From Megalonaias nervosa (taxonomy: Eukaryota; Mollusca; Bivalvia; Unionida; Unionidae), in contig JAECUM010006801.1 of assembly GCA_016617855.1 (NCBI GenBank), forward strand, positions 39,900 to 103,899: a stretch of DNA of 64,000 bases. Reading direction: 5' to 3'. This document shows, piece after piece, positions 10,351 through 22,931 of the stretch. The first letter of the stretch is position 1. Every line of letters starts with the position of its first letter. Position numbers and translations under genes: made by a program. Under the pieces are notes generated by a model. It had not been told where the DNA came from. It was given only the letters and a program-made list of their open reading frames with translations, and did not search any database.

Positions 10351-11249
10351 AGCTAATAACAAATGCGCATACTCCGAATTTATTACAATATATATTCAAT
10401 ATTACAAATTCAAATTTTAAAGTCTACACATCTGCCCACATATCTATCTATTGAACTGTCTTTATGTGTCGCTCTGTTTCACTCCATCTCATTTACTAGT
10501 AACCTGTGTTTTATGTTAAATATGTATAGGTTTATTTTTTATCGAGTGGTATTGGCTTATGATTCGTGCACGAATCCAAATGCAACAATTGACAAACGAA
10601 AAGATACTTACATTTTCAAACAGCCTTCATTAAAACAACCAATATTCATGAAAGTAAAATATTTTTCAATTTTGTGCATTTTCGATATTTTAGACTTAAA
10701 TGAAACAATAACTTCAATATGGACCCAGTTGTGGAACGTATACGTGTGATAAAAACTATAGCTGTTGTAGCATGGAAGAACATCTATATTTCTTGTTTAT
10801 AAAACTACATGACCAGTTTTGGACCACTGGTGTTTGTGTGTACTTAGTGTAAATCGAGGACGTTCATGAGATTACACACTAATGTATTGAGGAGACACCT
10901 CCAACGGAGGACGTCCTCGGTTGGGCAAAGAGTTCATTGTTACTTCTACAAACAAATTTAGCCTAGAACAATGGAAAACATGATTTTAAGAAGGTCCCAT
11001 TTACACGAATGGTGCGTATTTGCTGTTTTTGAAATGTAACTTTCCTCAGAAGCTGGTGGTACACAGGCCCGAAACGAAATCATCGATTTCCTGGTGAAAA
11101 AAGGAGCGATATCTTCCCTATCAAAATACAGGGTTCCAAAAATATTACCTCCTTTTAGATCCAAACACAGAATAATATAAAGTAGAAGATGCAAAGCTAG
11201 TGCATATTGATACAACTCTAGGTCTTAAAATATGTAACGGAAAGACGTG
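10351..11249. other. No gene recognised
   Basis: AT-rich sequence. A 128-codon plus-strand frame (10363-10749) has no start context, domain or splice support and a composition expected from AT-rich DNA. A small stem ('cgaggacgt'/'acgtcctcg') lies at about 10856-10920. Confidence 0.45.
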
Positions 11250-11705
11250 AAACCAACAATTTAATTAAAATTCAACAAACAATTTAGTTCCATAAAATAC
11301 AAACTGAAAATTCTAAAGACATTTACAGTATTGTGAATACAACTCCAAAAAAATCCTAAAACATCCTGTCACAATGTCCAAGCATATAAAATATTCCGAA
11401 TGAATTCCAATAGACATGAATGTCCTGATGTGTAATCTAGAATGTCTTTGAATGAGTTCGCAATATTCTCAATGTAGTGTATTTGTCCAAAAGGTTAATG
11501 AGCACTTTGTAATTCAAATGAATAATTTAAAATAATTACTCTCAAGTTATGTCTGAACACAGCTATAAATGTTTAAAAAATTTGATCTTAGAACAGGAAT
11601 GAATAACGTTTTACCAAACCTCTTTATATACAAATACCCACTTGACCTACGACGCAATATTTTGCTCTGGAAAACCCGAATTTTCCTATGGAGAATTCAC
11701 CAAAT
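11250..11705 (+). repeat. Dispersed repeat R3, copy 1 (no SINE inside)
   Basis: It aligns directly with 24385-25085, including 'acagtattgtgaat', 'aatgaataatttaaa' and 'acaaatacccacttgacctacgac'. Unlike the 24-kb copy it lacks the SINE at 24431-24683, so it represents the empty site. Confidence 0.75.
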
Positions 11706-11889
11706 GGTAGACAACTTCGTTTCCAGAACCTTCCACGCTCATAAGCAAGTTTAGGCCTTGAACTCAAACTGGGCAAAGTTACGTAGGTAAAAACGTTACT
11801 ATTAATCATGGAGAAAAGTGAAGTGAACAATATAAATTAAATATACGTAGCAATGTAACGGTCCCTGTAATTTTTCATTATTATTACAT

Positions 11890-11985
11890 ATGTGTGACTT
11901 ATAAGTCTTTGGTATGACTCGGCCGGGGTTCAAACCAGCGACCTCCTGCATCAAAGGCGGACGCTCTAACCACTTCGGCCAATGT
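11890..11985 (-). mobile_element. SINE-A fragment, tRNA-like head
   Basis: On the minus strand it has a tRNA-type A box (TGGCCGAAGTGGTTAGAGCG, 11962-11981) and B box (GGTTTGAACCCC, 11925-11936). It then has the 'gagtcataccaaagactta' block also seen at 23.7 and 41.8 kb. There is no complete cloverleaf end or CCA-ready acceptor stem, so it is a SINE head, not a tRNA gene. The family-specific body is not recognisable beyond about 11890. Confidence 0.75.
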
Positions 11986-12199
11986 AGCGTCGACTCCAAA
12001 GTTATGCTTTCAATATCTGATTCATAGCATTCGTCGAAGAATGGCGCTTACTAAGCGATTATTTCAACAAAGGTATATAACCTGATTTTTGTCGAACGCT
12101 TGCGACCCTTGAAACAAAAATGGCCGACATTATTGAATATTAATCTTAGAATGAATAGAAGATATGAACCACAAAAACAATCAGTTTGTAGGATATGTT

Positions 12200-12452
12200 T
12201 TAGTTTAGTTGTATTGCTCCCAATTACGTGATTTTCGCATCCATAGAATGATCAAATTGCAACGTGTACGAACCAACTTGGCATTATATCTAGAGGAACT
12301 CCTCAGTTTCAGTCTCAAAATGTGACCCAACGCAAATGAAATATATCCGTTGATATTTTCATGAACGCTTCTTGCAATCACGAATCTTCAATCAAAAGCG
12401 GCATAATTAATGTGTTTGTAAAGTGCGTCCTCCAATATTACCATGCAGGTGG

Positions 12453-12485
<33 letters not shown>
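12200..12485 (+). repeat. Dispersed repeat with (CA)n end
   Basis: It matches 14530-14735 ('gattttcgcatccatagaat', 'tacgaaccaac.tggcat', 'gaggaac.cctca'). One copy ends in (CA)n (12453-12483) and the other in (GA)n (14729-14764), so a microsatellite seems to mark the element's end. Confidence 0.7.
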
Positions 12486-12488
<3 letters not shown>

Positions 12489-12679
12489 GCTACCACTGGT
12501 CGAAAATGAAGCGTTGCCCAGAGGATATAGTAAGTATCACCCAAAAGACAACAATATTCCCAATAATTCCTTTTAGTAGCTAACCGTCTTAACTATTTCA
12601 TAAGCATGAATGCTATGGTAAGAAGGTTGAAAGCTAGAACCAGGTTTCTTATACAGGATGTACAGTTTGCTTTTTCAAT

Positions 12680-14724
12680 TATATATATATATATATATAT
12701 GAAATTTGAGACAAAAAAACTTCTTAAAATATTGCCTATTTGGTCTGTGCCCATACTTTGAAATACATTAATCTTATAATAATAAGATATTTCTTTAAAC
12801 CACACGAATTGTCATTCGTAGACACAAATATTTATATCTAATCTGTATGTGCTTGCGTGTGTATTCGCGTGTGTATGTGTGTGCGAAAAGAGAGATGTGG
12901 ACATAAATTAAAAAAAAAATGAGAGAGGAATTTAAATAAGTTGGTGAAGAAAGAGAGTTCGTCACATTCAAGTCAGATAAAAAGTCTCGCTCATGCACAA
13001 AATCAGCGAGACATTATTATCAAATGTAATGCTTTTGATATTGTATGTTGGGGGACTCAGTGGGCGAGCTGGTTGAGAAAACTCCAGTGCTAAAGGAGTC
13101 ACGGTACTAATTCAGTTCCCATAGTAAACCTATGCAAACACCATGATATTAAAAATTCAATAACATAAAATTTCTGAGTGCACATGATCAAACCTATATT
13201 TATCAGTATAGATGAAACCTGGATGTCAGCTTCTGTGTAGAGGAAAGGATATGAGCCGCGGCAATTTCTGGACCTGCATGTGTTTGAAACATGTGCTTTC
13301 AATTCCGCACCAAAGAGTCAGGTGCTAATTTTAGTAATGAGTGTTCCAAACTCAAGACTGTTAAAGGACTGGAATTCCATAAATAAAACAATGTCTCTAT
13401 TTTTTTTCACTTACAACTAGGATAAGCTCTCAAAAGATTCTTTTTCCTAAAACATAACTTACATTATTAACCAATCCTGGCCACCCAAACCCATATATAC
13501 TCTATTAAATGTTCACCCATTTCCAGGCTGGTTCCCATTTTTCCATACCATTAGTACCGTGTGTCCCAAAGAGCCCATAATTTGTGTGTTATACCCATTT
13601 AGACGCCCCGCTGTATAATATCCTGTGGCTAATCCTTATACCCCCCTCTTCAATCGACATTCACACGTCTGAGGGCGAAATGCATGTTGCTGTTGAAGTG
13701 GCCGCTGTTGCCGTCGTCTGTGCATTTACTACCCATTCTGTATCATAAGGACGAATATCATGGAAATGCAGATCCCTTTTCACAATCACAATTACATAAA
13801 TAAACTTATCATTCAATTCGATTTCTTCATTAAATGCTCATTTTTCATGAAAGATTTTTCCTATAATTGAAAATATTGCAAGCTGAAGAATTTCTTTTTT
13901 ATTATTTCTACTGATTATTTATTGATTGCATCCTAAGTTTAACCCACATGAGTTATATACTGTCTCTGATTCTATTCGAATGCGGGCTTTCTTTTTGTAA
14001 CTGCGGACTGAAAATGGTTGCCAGGAGTCTGTTGCGTCAACCTGTATGGTTCTGAATTTCACCATATTAGATCAATCGATCGATCGAGAGACTTAGTTAA
14101 GGACAGATATTTGTGCATCAGTTTAATATGAGCATTAATAGAGACTAACCTCTGATGAATTACTAAAAGCAATACCCATATCACGCCAGAATCCTGAATA
14201 TAAAAGTACACATTAGGCTGAGTTTTTTTGTAAAGAAAGACAGAAAAGGTTTCAGTTAGTAAAAGTTATTAAATTAAATATACACTACTTAAATGACTGG
14301 TTAATGTTTATTTATGAGTTCATTTTCAAAGACAGCGATTCTCGTTAATGCATGTTCTTCTTTGATTCTATCCGGGTTGAAAGATGTTATCTAACAGTAT
14401 TGGAATATCTTTCCACCCTTGGACATTTTTTCATTTCAGAAGCTATTTTGTCGAAAGTGTTTCCTCAGGGCAAACACTGTCCTGGAATTAAAGGACAATT
14501 AGCATTTAGGAGATGTTGTAGCGTTGTCACATTACTCCCAGCAAAGTGATTTTCGCATCCATAGAATCAGGGAATTGCTAACAGTACGAACCAACCTGGC
14601 ATAGTACCTCGAGGAACGCCTCATCTGAGCCTCATAATGTGAAACGATTCAAATAAAATGTATCCCATGATACTTTCATCAACGCTAAATTGCAACAACA
14701 AATCTTCAGTCATATGAGCCGGAA

Positions 14725-14767
<43 letters not shown>

Positions 14768-15305
14768 TTTCGCGAATTAGTTTAATAAAAGCGCTTTTAA
14801 AGAGACTAAATTTTGATGAACTACCTCAAAAATATTCACATTATGCCAGAATCCTGGATATAAAAGTAGACATTAGGCTGAGTATTGTTCATAACAAAGA
14901 AGAAAAAGATTTCAGATTGTAAAAGTTATTAAATGAAATATACAGTATTTAAATAATCAACTACTGATTATTTATGAGTTCAATTTCAATTTTTTTTTTG
15001 ATGCATTTTCTTATTTGATTCAATCCGGTTGAAAAAATTGTCTAACAGTTATTATAATATCTTTCCACCCGAGGACATATTTTCATTTCACAAGCCTTTA
15101 ACATCGAGTAGCATGATCATACGCCTTTCCTTAAAGGAAACGCTGTCCTGGAATTTAGTTTCCCCTCAGAACACTCGCATATAGTGTAAATTTGTCGAAA
15201 TATCTGTGAAATACGTAAACAATATCTTTCAATAACACACCTCTCATGTATTCATGGTTGTTTTTAGGACGAGCACAATAATTCGGAGTCGTAAATCCTG
15301 ACACT
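12680..15305 (+). repeat. Duplicated block E, copy 1, internally re-duplicated
   Basis: 12680-13100 matches 18840-19205. After a ~500-bp unique piece, 13610-14060 matches 19225-19715. 14107-14470 and 14790-15130 are repeats of each other ('ccagaatcctg.atataaaagta', 'tatctttccaccc..ggacat') and match 21610-21960. A (GA)18 tract sits at 14729-14764. No frame is preserved across copies, so the many short ORFs are not annotated. Confidence 0.75.
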
Positions 15306-15309
15306 GTAT

Positions 15310-15500
15310 CTAACAGTTATCAAGTAATTTGAGATAAAGCCCGATATTCGTAAATAAGATCATTTTGATGCAAGTACTTGTATATTTAAAAAAAAATAAT
15401 TTAAAAATGCTTCTGATGATCATCGTTATTACATATTTAATCATTCTTAAAAATAATGTGAAAAACCTAGACACACGGACTGAAGTTAGTGAGCTTTGGT
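15310..15500 (+). repeat. Block D, partial copy 3
   Basis: 'taaagcccgatattcgtaaataagatcattttgatgcaagta' and 'gctt ctgat.atcatcgt.at' (split here) match the ends of the D copies at 9376 and 21170. It continues to 'gaagttagtgag', the same point where the 21-kb copy ends. Confidence 0.65.
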
Positions 15501-15629
15501 TGGGGCAACTTGGAGGTTTAACTTCATTATGAACGCAAGTGCGACGCATGTCTCCTTTCCGCTTCCAGACAAGCAGACGACATGTTTTAAAAATATTGTA
15601 ATAAATTTTGGAGATGAGCATTTGGTTAT

Positions 15630-16373
15630 AGCGCCCCGTTTAAGGAATTCTTAGATTTGTGTGATTTTGCTTGTTTGATTATTGGAATTCGGTGCAATGG
15701 AAATATTCCTTAGCACGAAATAATTAGCCAATTATTAGGAGCAAACGTCACGGAGAGAAAGTGTTAGTGGATTTCCATGATGCCATGGTCAATTAGTAAT
15801 GAATTCAGACCCAAACCGCATGACTGTCCCTGTCATAATGTAGTCCCTAATAAAATCAAATAGTGTACCTTGGTGTTGTGACTGCAGTGGCAGTATTTAC
15901 GGTAGGAAACCGGTAAATTATACAATGGGATAAACAAGAAGGGACTCTGCAGATACCGTTTATGTCGCCATGGTGGCAAATGTGATGTAGTTGTATTGGC
16001 GTAATGTGCCTTGGAACCATGGATTGACTGGCCTAAGGTGGCCTAGTTAAAACAGTTCCCTGTGTTAGGGGATAGTTGTAGAGTTTCTACGGCGTGAACT
16101 GCTGACGGTACGGAAAGTTGATGAAGGGAAACTATGCAAACGTGCGGTTGATAGATATTGGACAAGTTGGGAAATCTGTGGTTTTACATTGATTAGAGTA
16201 AAATTTATGTATAGAATGGACACGTCTGGCTGTCTAACTTACAACTGAAGTTGTATAGAAGTCTTTGGAAATTTGGGGTAAACATATGACTTCTAGCGGG
16301 AATCGCGCCAGGGTTTGACACCGCTCGGTCAAGCAAAGACCCCTGGCTTGTAACAATATGACGGAAGTCTTGC
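15630..16373 (-). repeat. Inverted dispersed repeat, copy B
   Basis: Reverse-orientation partner of 9610-10350. Its right end is cut by, or abuts, the foldback element that starts at 16380. The 6-bp target of that element lies in this copy. Confidence 0.75.
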
Positions 16374-16379
16374 AATTAC

Positions 16380-17558
16380 TATGAGGGGCCGTAGCAGACA
16401 ATAGCTGGTCCAATCAGAACGTTGCCGTTGAAATTTTGATGTCATATGTCCAGAATTCCAATTTCACGTGTTGTATCAAAAATACTTTTCCTTAAAGTTC
16501 CATTTTCTAGGTCGAGATTTTAAATTATATCTGTTGAATTAAACAGTAGTGGTTGAAAGTTACATTTTCTAGGTCGAGGTTTAGATTGTGTCGTTTGAAT
16601 TACACAGCGGTGGTTGAAATTTCAATGTCATACGTCGAGAATTCCTAGTTTACGTATTGGTTCAAAGAGTTTACGTTGAAAGTTCCATTTCATATGTTGA
16701 GTATTTAGATTTCATCTGTTGAATTACACAGCGCTGGTTGAAAATTCGATGTCCAATGTCAATTTTTAGATTGTATCTTCTGAATTGCATGGCGGTTGTT
16801 GAAATTTTAATGTCATATGTCGTGAGTTTCAATTTAACACGTTGAATCACATTGATTGTGCTGAAAATTCCATTTCGAATTGTTGAGTTTTTAGATTGTA
16901 TCTGTTGAATTACACGGCGGTGGTTGGACATTTTATTGTGCTTGTCAGAATTGCTATTTTTATATGGTGAAATGATGTGTTGGTGTTAAAAGTAACATTA
17001 CGCAATGTCCACTTTAACAATTCAAAATAATATCGAGTATTAAGATATATCATTCGTGTATTCAATTATGAGGCGCCATTACATTTCATGCATTTACAGT
17101 TTGAAAGTTACCATTCACACGTCGCGAATTACTATGAATTTCTTCGCTAGAGGTCGCTCTCGTGAACCGACCGCGTTATTTTTAAACAAGGAGGCCGCTT
17201 CTCGTTGCTGTAAAGTTCAACAGATGAAATCTAAATACTCGCCATATGAAATGGAACCTTCATGACAAACATTTACATTCAACGTGTCAATTAGTGATTC
17301 TCGACATATGATATTGAAATTTCAACCACCGCTGTGTAGTTCAAAATATACGCTGTGAAACGTCGACATAGGAATATAACTTTAAACCACCACTGTACAA
17401 TTTAACATATAAAATCTAAAATCTCGATATAGCGAATGGAACTTTAAGGGAAAGCAATTTGATCAAACACGTGATATTGGATTTCTCCACATACTACATC
17501 GAAATTTCAACCGCAACTTTCTCATTAGACCAGCTTTTGTCCGCTACGGCGCCTCATA
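16380..17558. mobile_element. Foldback-type DNA transposon, non-autonomous
   Basis: The left end TATGAGGGGCCGTAGCAGAC matches the inverted right end TATGAGGCGCCGTAGCGGAC. A perfect 6-bp duplication, AATTAC, flanks it (16374-16379 and 17559-17564). The inner sides of both termini are arrays of a ~118-bp unit. Motifs are 'gttgaaa.ttc.atgtcata.gtc' and 'tagatt.tatctgttgaatta' on the left (16420-16945) and the inverted equivalents on the right (17200-17540). The two arms therefore form one very long inverted repeat around a ~250-bp centre. Tandem-repeat arms are the hallmark of foldback (FB/TU-like) elements. No transposase frame is present. Confidence 0.8.
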
Positions 17559-17639
17559 AATTACATCGACTTCCACAGCAGCTGGACTGATTTAGAACCA
17601 GGACTTGCGAGAATCTGTCATCTCCCAGAACCAATCTGA

Positions 17640-18287
17640 GGTCTCACTGGACAGTTTATCTGGCGAAATTTCATCCGACAATGACCTACTGGAGAAAAAT
17701 GAGAATAATTTTACACTGAAGATACAAATAAAAACAAACTAATGATTTTTGTAGAAAGCATGCATGTGAGATTTTGAATGTGGTAATCAGGTTAATTCCT
17801 TATACAACTGGTGGCTTTTATACTGAACCAACAGTGCCACCAACCCCTCTTTTTTACATTCATTTTTGACAGCAAAGAGCTATTTGAATATTTTCCTGTG
17901 ACAAGGCAGCTAAAGGAATCAGTATGTGCCTTATGCACAAATAAAGTTCACTAGTACTATAACAAATTAGCATACTTTTCATCACTCCTCAACCATCTCG
18001 ATTTTTAGATATTTACCTCTGCAGCAGACATACGTTAATACGTAAATCAAGTAGGCTGTTCATTTGCAGCCCAAGTTACGCATTTGATCTCCAATGCTAG
18101 TCTAACTGTGACAGGCAGTCAAAAACAAGCCAATCCATTTTCAAGCCTAACTCAAATTAAATCTAAACCACATTACAGATTTAGCTTCTGTGTGAATTTA
18201 TAAATGTTAGGCTTATGATAATTAGGTTCATGCCTTCTACCTTAAAAATTAGGGAGGTGTCAAAATACGAAACTATCCAGTGAGACC
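17640..18287. mobile_element. 648-bp TIR element (MITE-like), 3-bp target duplication
   Basis: The ends are inverted repeats: GGTCTCACTGGACAGTTT on the left, GGTCTCACTGGATAGTTT as the complement of the right. TGA flanks both sides (17637-17639, 18288-18290). The duplicated block at 22370-22400 shows the same sequence without the element ('accaatct-aaacgtgggg'), confirming insertion. No protein frame is seen, so it depends on a transposase elsewhere. Superfamily is unresolved; 3-bp duplications occur in PIF/Harbinger, CACTA and Academ-like groups. Confidence 0.8.
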
Positions 18288-18290
18288 TGA

Positions 18291-19718
18291 ACTCTGGGAA
18301 TGTTACGAAGAGTTCCGATTACCAGAACCAAATGATTAATGAGTGGAACGCAGCGATGCAGCTCCGATTTCACTAGATGATGATACACGCCAGGTCCATA
18401 AGTAACTCAAACATTGTTAATGTCTGTTGTCAGCTTTTCACCAGTTTGATCCGTGGAAGTAACCAACGAGTAGACAATATCTAAATCAAGGATTGTAGCT
18501 TTTCAGTACTCATACCCAACTTGTAAGCCATATATTAGAGTAAACCAGTGGATGTAATCGTTCTCCATCCTTCATTAGAAAGGTTAAAATATATTTAATA
18601 ATGCATAAATGGGATATTTTTGTGTCATTTCCTCTAGGTAATAGGATTACAAAATGATTGTAATCAATACTTATTTTGTTTGTCACGGCATGCCCCTTAC
18701 AGCATTTTGAAATTATGTATAAATTTGTTTATATGCTCATTTGAGTCATAGAAAAAGACATTAGAAAATGAATACATATTACTATGTGATTAATCTGTAT
18801 TCTCATTTATCAGATATACTCACCTCTTATTTGAGACAAAAGAATTTCTTACAATATTGCCTATTTGGTCTGCTCCCATACGGTCAAAATATATTAATCC
18901 TATAATAATCTCATATTTATTTAAAACACGTGAATTGTCATTCGTAGACTTAAATATTCATATGTAATCTGAATGCATATTTGTGTATGTGTCTGTGTGA
19001 AGAATGAGGTAGGTAGAAATGATGATTTTGAGAGAGGAATATAAATAAGTGGTTAAAAGAGAGTTCATCACATTGTAGTCAGATAGAAGGCCACGGTCAT
19101 GCAATAAGTCAGTTAGACAATATTCTTTAATGTAATACCTTTGATATTGTATGGTGGGGGACTCAAAGGGCGAAATGGCAGAGAAAACCCGAGTGCTAAA
19201 AGAGCCCTCAATTTATGAGATACACCCTTTTAGAGTTCCCGGTGTATGATATCCTGTGGCTATCCACTTTTCACATCTCTGAGCATGTGAGGGCGAAATA
19301 CATGTTACTGTTAAAGTGTCCGCTGATGCTGCGGTCTGTGCATTTACTACCCATTCCGTATTATAGGGGTCTTCCGTCATATTGGCTGATGCAAGGACGG
19401 ATATCATGAAAGTGTAGACTCCTTTTTATAATCAAAATTACGTTGCTGAACTTGCCATTTATTTCGATTTCTTCATTAAGTGCTCATTTTTCATTGAGCA
19501 TTTCTCTTATAATTAGAAATGTTTTTTTTTTAACAGAATGATATCTACTTTTGTTATTTCTACTGATTATTTATTGATTGCATCCGAGTTTAACCTACAT
19601 GTGTTATAAACTGTTCCTGACTTTTATAAATGCAGATTTTCTTTTTGTAACAGTGGACTGGAAAAAATGTTTGCTATCAAGTCTGTTGTGTCAAACGATT
19701 TTAACTTTAACAATGTTC

Positions 19719-19760
<42 letters not shown>

Positions 19761-20320
19761 ATATGTTCGTGCATCAGTTTAATACAAATCATCGAATGAT
19801 TATTTATGAGTTCAGTTTCAGTCTGCTTATTTTCTTTAACGCATTTGCTTCTTTGATTCAATCTGGTTGAACAAATTGTCTATCAGTTATTACAATATCT
19901 TTCCACCCTAGGATACATTTTCATTTCATAAGGTATTTACATTAAATAGCACTTTTATCATACGCCTTTCCTTTAGGCAAATGCAGCCCTGGAATTTATT
20001 TTCCTCTTAGAACACCCGCAGAAAGTGTAAATGTGTCTAAATGTCCGTAACAGATATAAACAAGATCTTTCAATACAATATCTCTCGTGTATATTCATGG
20101 CTGTTTTTTTTTATGACGAGCACAATAATTCGGAGTCGTAAATTTGTACATCTCATTTACTCAGTTTTTAATATTCAGTTTTTCTAAATTTTATAAAAAT
20201 ATTTTCTTTTAAAAAGAGATGACTTTCGCTGGCTTAAGCATATTTTAATTGCTACGTTCTGCAAGAGTAGCAGGGTAACAAGTTCTCACAACATTAGATA
20301 AGCCCTTGCCCATCTCAAAA
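18291..20320 (+). repeat. Duplicated blocks G-E-F, copy in order
   Basis: 18291-18880 (G) matches 22390-22920. 18840-20160 (E) matches block E at 12.7-15.3 kb and 21.3-22.1 kb. 20130-20320 (F) matches 22120-22310. A (GA)15 tract plus a G9 run is at 19721-19759. Copies are ~80-85% identical by eye, and reading frames are not conserved. Confidence 0.75.
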
Positions 20321-20454
20321 CTGGTACAACCTAATCAAACATAACTTGTAGCAGGCGATAAAAGAACACTGGAGAAGTAAAAAGAAATTACATAAACAGC
20401 AGCAAATTTGATAAAAGTCATGATAATAATTAAGGGACATAGGTTCGAGAGAAG

Positions 20455-21340
20455 GTAAAAAGGAAGAGATAAATCCAAGGCAAGTAAACAATGATGTTAC
20501 CAAACTTCGGAAGGAATTGCATTTAGTATGTAATCCACCTAAATTACTATTAATTGGTCATTATACAGTCTGAGAAGAAGCAATATTAACAATAACAAAA
20601 ATCTCTTTATATTTAGAATCTAAAGAAGAAACGATAGTTGCAACGCCTCTTGTCTTTAATGTAATTGTGAAAGAATTTCGAGATTGCTTTGTTGCTAGTT
20701 CGGGTGTGTCAAAGAGAAGAGTGCTTGTAGGGATTTTAGCCAGCAGTTCGTTAAGACTAAATATCAAATGTTGCCCTTGAAATGAGTATTGTGGAAATAT
20801 ATAATGATGTGCTCTTTCTACTTCTACCAAACAGCTGCATAGTGGATTATCCATCAAGTGACTGTGATTCTGATCTTTTTATATGGCCGATGAATTGATT
20901 TCGGATCCTAGAATGAATAATACAGCCTTTGTGATCACCTAAAAAATAGTACGAAGGAAGGCTAATGTTTTGCGGGATAACATACTTTTGAAATTTTTCA
21001 GAAATCGCTTTCCGATTTGTCATTTTCAGATAGGATATTCCATATGAGAATAGAAGAGTTAAAAAAAAGTTTTTTTAATTCAGGTCTGAAACATCGCAAA
21101 GTGTACGATTAAGTGCTTCACAAATACGAGACCTCTCTATCAGTTGGTACACCGTCGAGTAATTTGGAATAATGCATGATATTCGTAAGTAAGATCAATT
21201 TGATGCAAGTACCGGTATGTTTCAGAAACAATTTTAAAGTGCTTCTGATCATCATCGTAATAACACATTTAATCGTTCTTAGATGCAAAGTGAACTATCA
21301 TAAACCACGGGTTGAAGTTAGTAAGTTTCTCTTATAATTG
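20455..21340 (+). repeat. Dispersed block D, copy 2
   Basis: Direct partner of 8640-9440 and of the fragment at 15310-15500. A minus-strand frame of 98 codons (20561-20857) is broken in the partner copy, so it is not taken as coding. Confidence 0.8.
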
Positions 21341-21531
21341 GAAATGTTTTAAACAGAATTATGTCTACTTTTGTTATTTCTGCGTCCTAGTTTTACCTAC
21401 ATGTGTTATATACTGTCCATGATTTTATATAAATGCCGACTTTCTTTTCGTAACTGCGGACTGGATAAAAAAATGTTTGTGGTCAGGTCTCTTTGTGTCA
21501 ACCTGTGTGATTCTAACTTTAACAACATTCA

Positions 21532-21600
<69 letters not shown>

Positions 21601-22930
21601 TTCGTGAATCAGGCTGATAAGAGCATTTTTTAAAAAGACTAACTATTGATGAATTACGGCAAGAAAAGTCCACATCAGGACATACTCCTGAATATAACAG
21701 TACATATTAGGCTGAGTTTTCTTCTATAGAAGGATTAAAAAGATTTCAGATTATAAAAGTTATTAAATTAAATATACTGTATTTAAATAACCATCCAGTG
21801 ATTATTTATGAGTTCAATTTCAAAGTTTGCAAGTTTCTTTAATGCATTTTCTTCTTTGTTTCAATCTGATTGAAAAATATCATCTGACAGTTATTATAAT
21901 ATCTTTCCACCCGAGGACATATTTTCATTTCACAAGCTATTTACGTCGAGTAGAAGTTTTGATATGCATCTTTCCTTAAGGCAAACGCTGTCCTGGAATT
22001 TGTCCCCCCCCCCCCCAGAGCAGCCGCAGAATTTGTCAATTTGTCTAAATGTCTGTGACATACGTTAAAAATATATTTCAATACAACTCCTCTCATATAT
22101 TCATGGTTGTTTTTCTTTGCGATGAGAACAATAATTCGAATCGTAAATTCGGACATCTCTTGTACTCAGTTTTTAATATTCAGTGTTCCTCCAATGTATT
22201 TTTTCTCTTTTGTTTTAAAAAGAGATGACTATCTCTGGCTTAAACATATTCTAATTGATACGTTCTGCAAGAGGGGTAGGATAACAAGTTCTCACATCAT
22301 TAGATAAGCACTTGCCGATCCAAAAGAAAAAGAAATGAATTGAGAACCAGGACTTGCGAGAATCTGTCATCTCCCAGAACCAATCTAAACGTGGGGAATG
22401 TTACGAGGTGTTCCTATCACCATAACCTTATGATTAATGAGCGGAAACGCAGCGATGCAGCTCCGATTTCACTAGATGATGATACACGCCAGGTCCGTAA
22501 GTAACTCAAACATTGTGTCCTTTGTCAGCCGTATCACCAGTTTGATCCGTGGAAATAACTGGCGCGTAGACAATATTTAAATCAAGGAGTGTAGTTTTTT
22601 AGTACACATAATCAACTGGTAAACCAAATATTAGAGTGAGCCAGTGGAGGTAATCTTTCTCCTTCCTTTATTAGAAATCTTAATGTGCTTTATAATGGGA
22701 TGGCTTTGTTTCATTTCCTCTCAATAATGGGGTTACAAAATGACTGTAATCAACACTTATTTTGTTCGTCACGGCGTGCCCCTTACAGCATTTTGAAAGT
22801 ATATACTGTACAAATTTGTTTATACGCTCATTTGAGTCATAGAAAAAAAATTAGAAAATGAATACATATTACTAGATATACTCACCTCTTAATTGAGACT
22901 AAAGAATTTCTTAAAATATTGCCTATTTGT
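21325..22930 (+). repeat. Duplicated blocks E-F-G, permuted copy
   Basis: 21325-22140 repeats E ('tctcttataattggaaatgtt', 'tatctttccacccgaggacat'). 22120-22310 repeats F. 22339-22930 repeats G, including the stretch 'ccaggacttgcgagaatctg' that lies left of the MITE at 17595. The G part stops where the SINE-A fragment begins (22932). A C13 run lies at 22003-22015. Confidence 0.75.
21532..21598. repeat. Compound microsatellite (TG)n(GA)n
   Basis: About 23 bp of TG runs directly into about 44 bp of GA. The related block at 19721 has only GA. Confidence 0.95.
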
Positions 22931-22931
22931 A

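Noticed and set aside
10363..10749. 128-codon plus-strand open frame
   Set aside because: No domain, start context or splice sites; composition is that of AT-rich DNA read in a lucky frame.
11890..11985. tRNA gene on the minus strand
   Set aside because: A and B boxes are present but the acceptor stem does not close, and the same head is joined to a SINE body at 23.6 kb. The same reasoning applies to 23750-23826 and 24590-24683.
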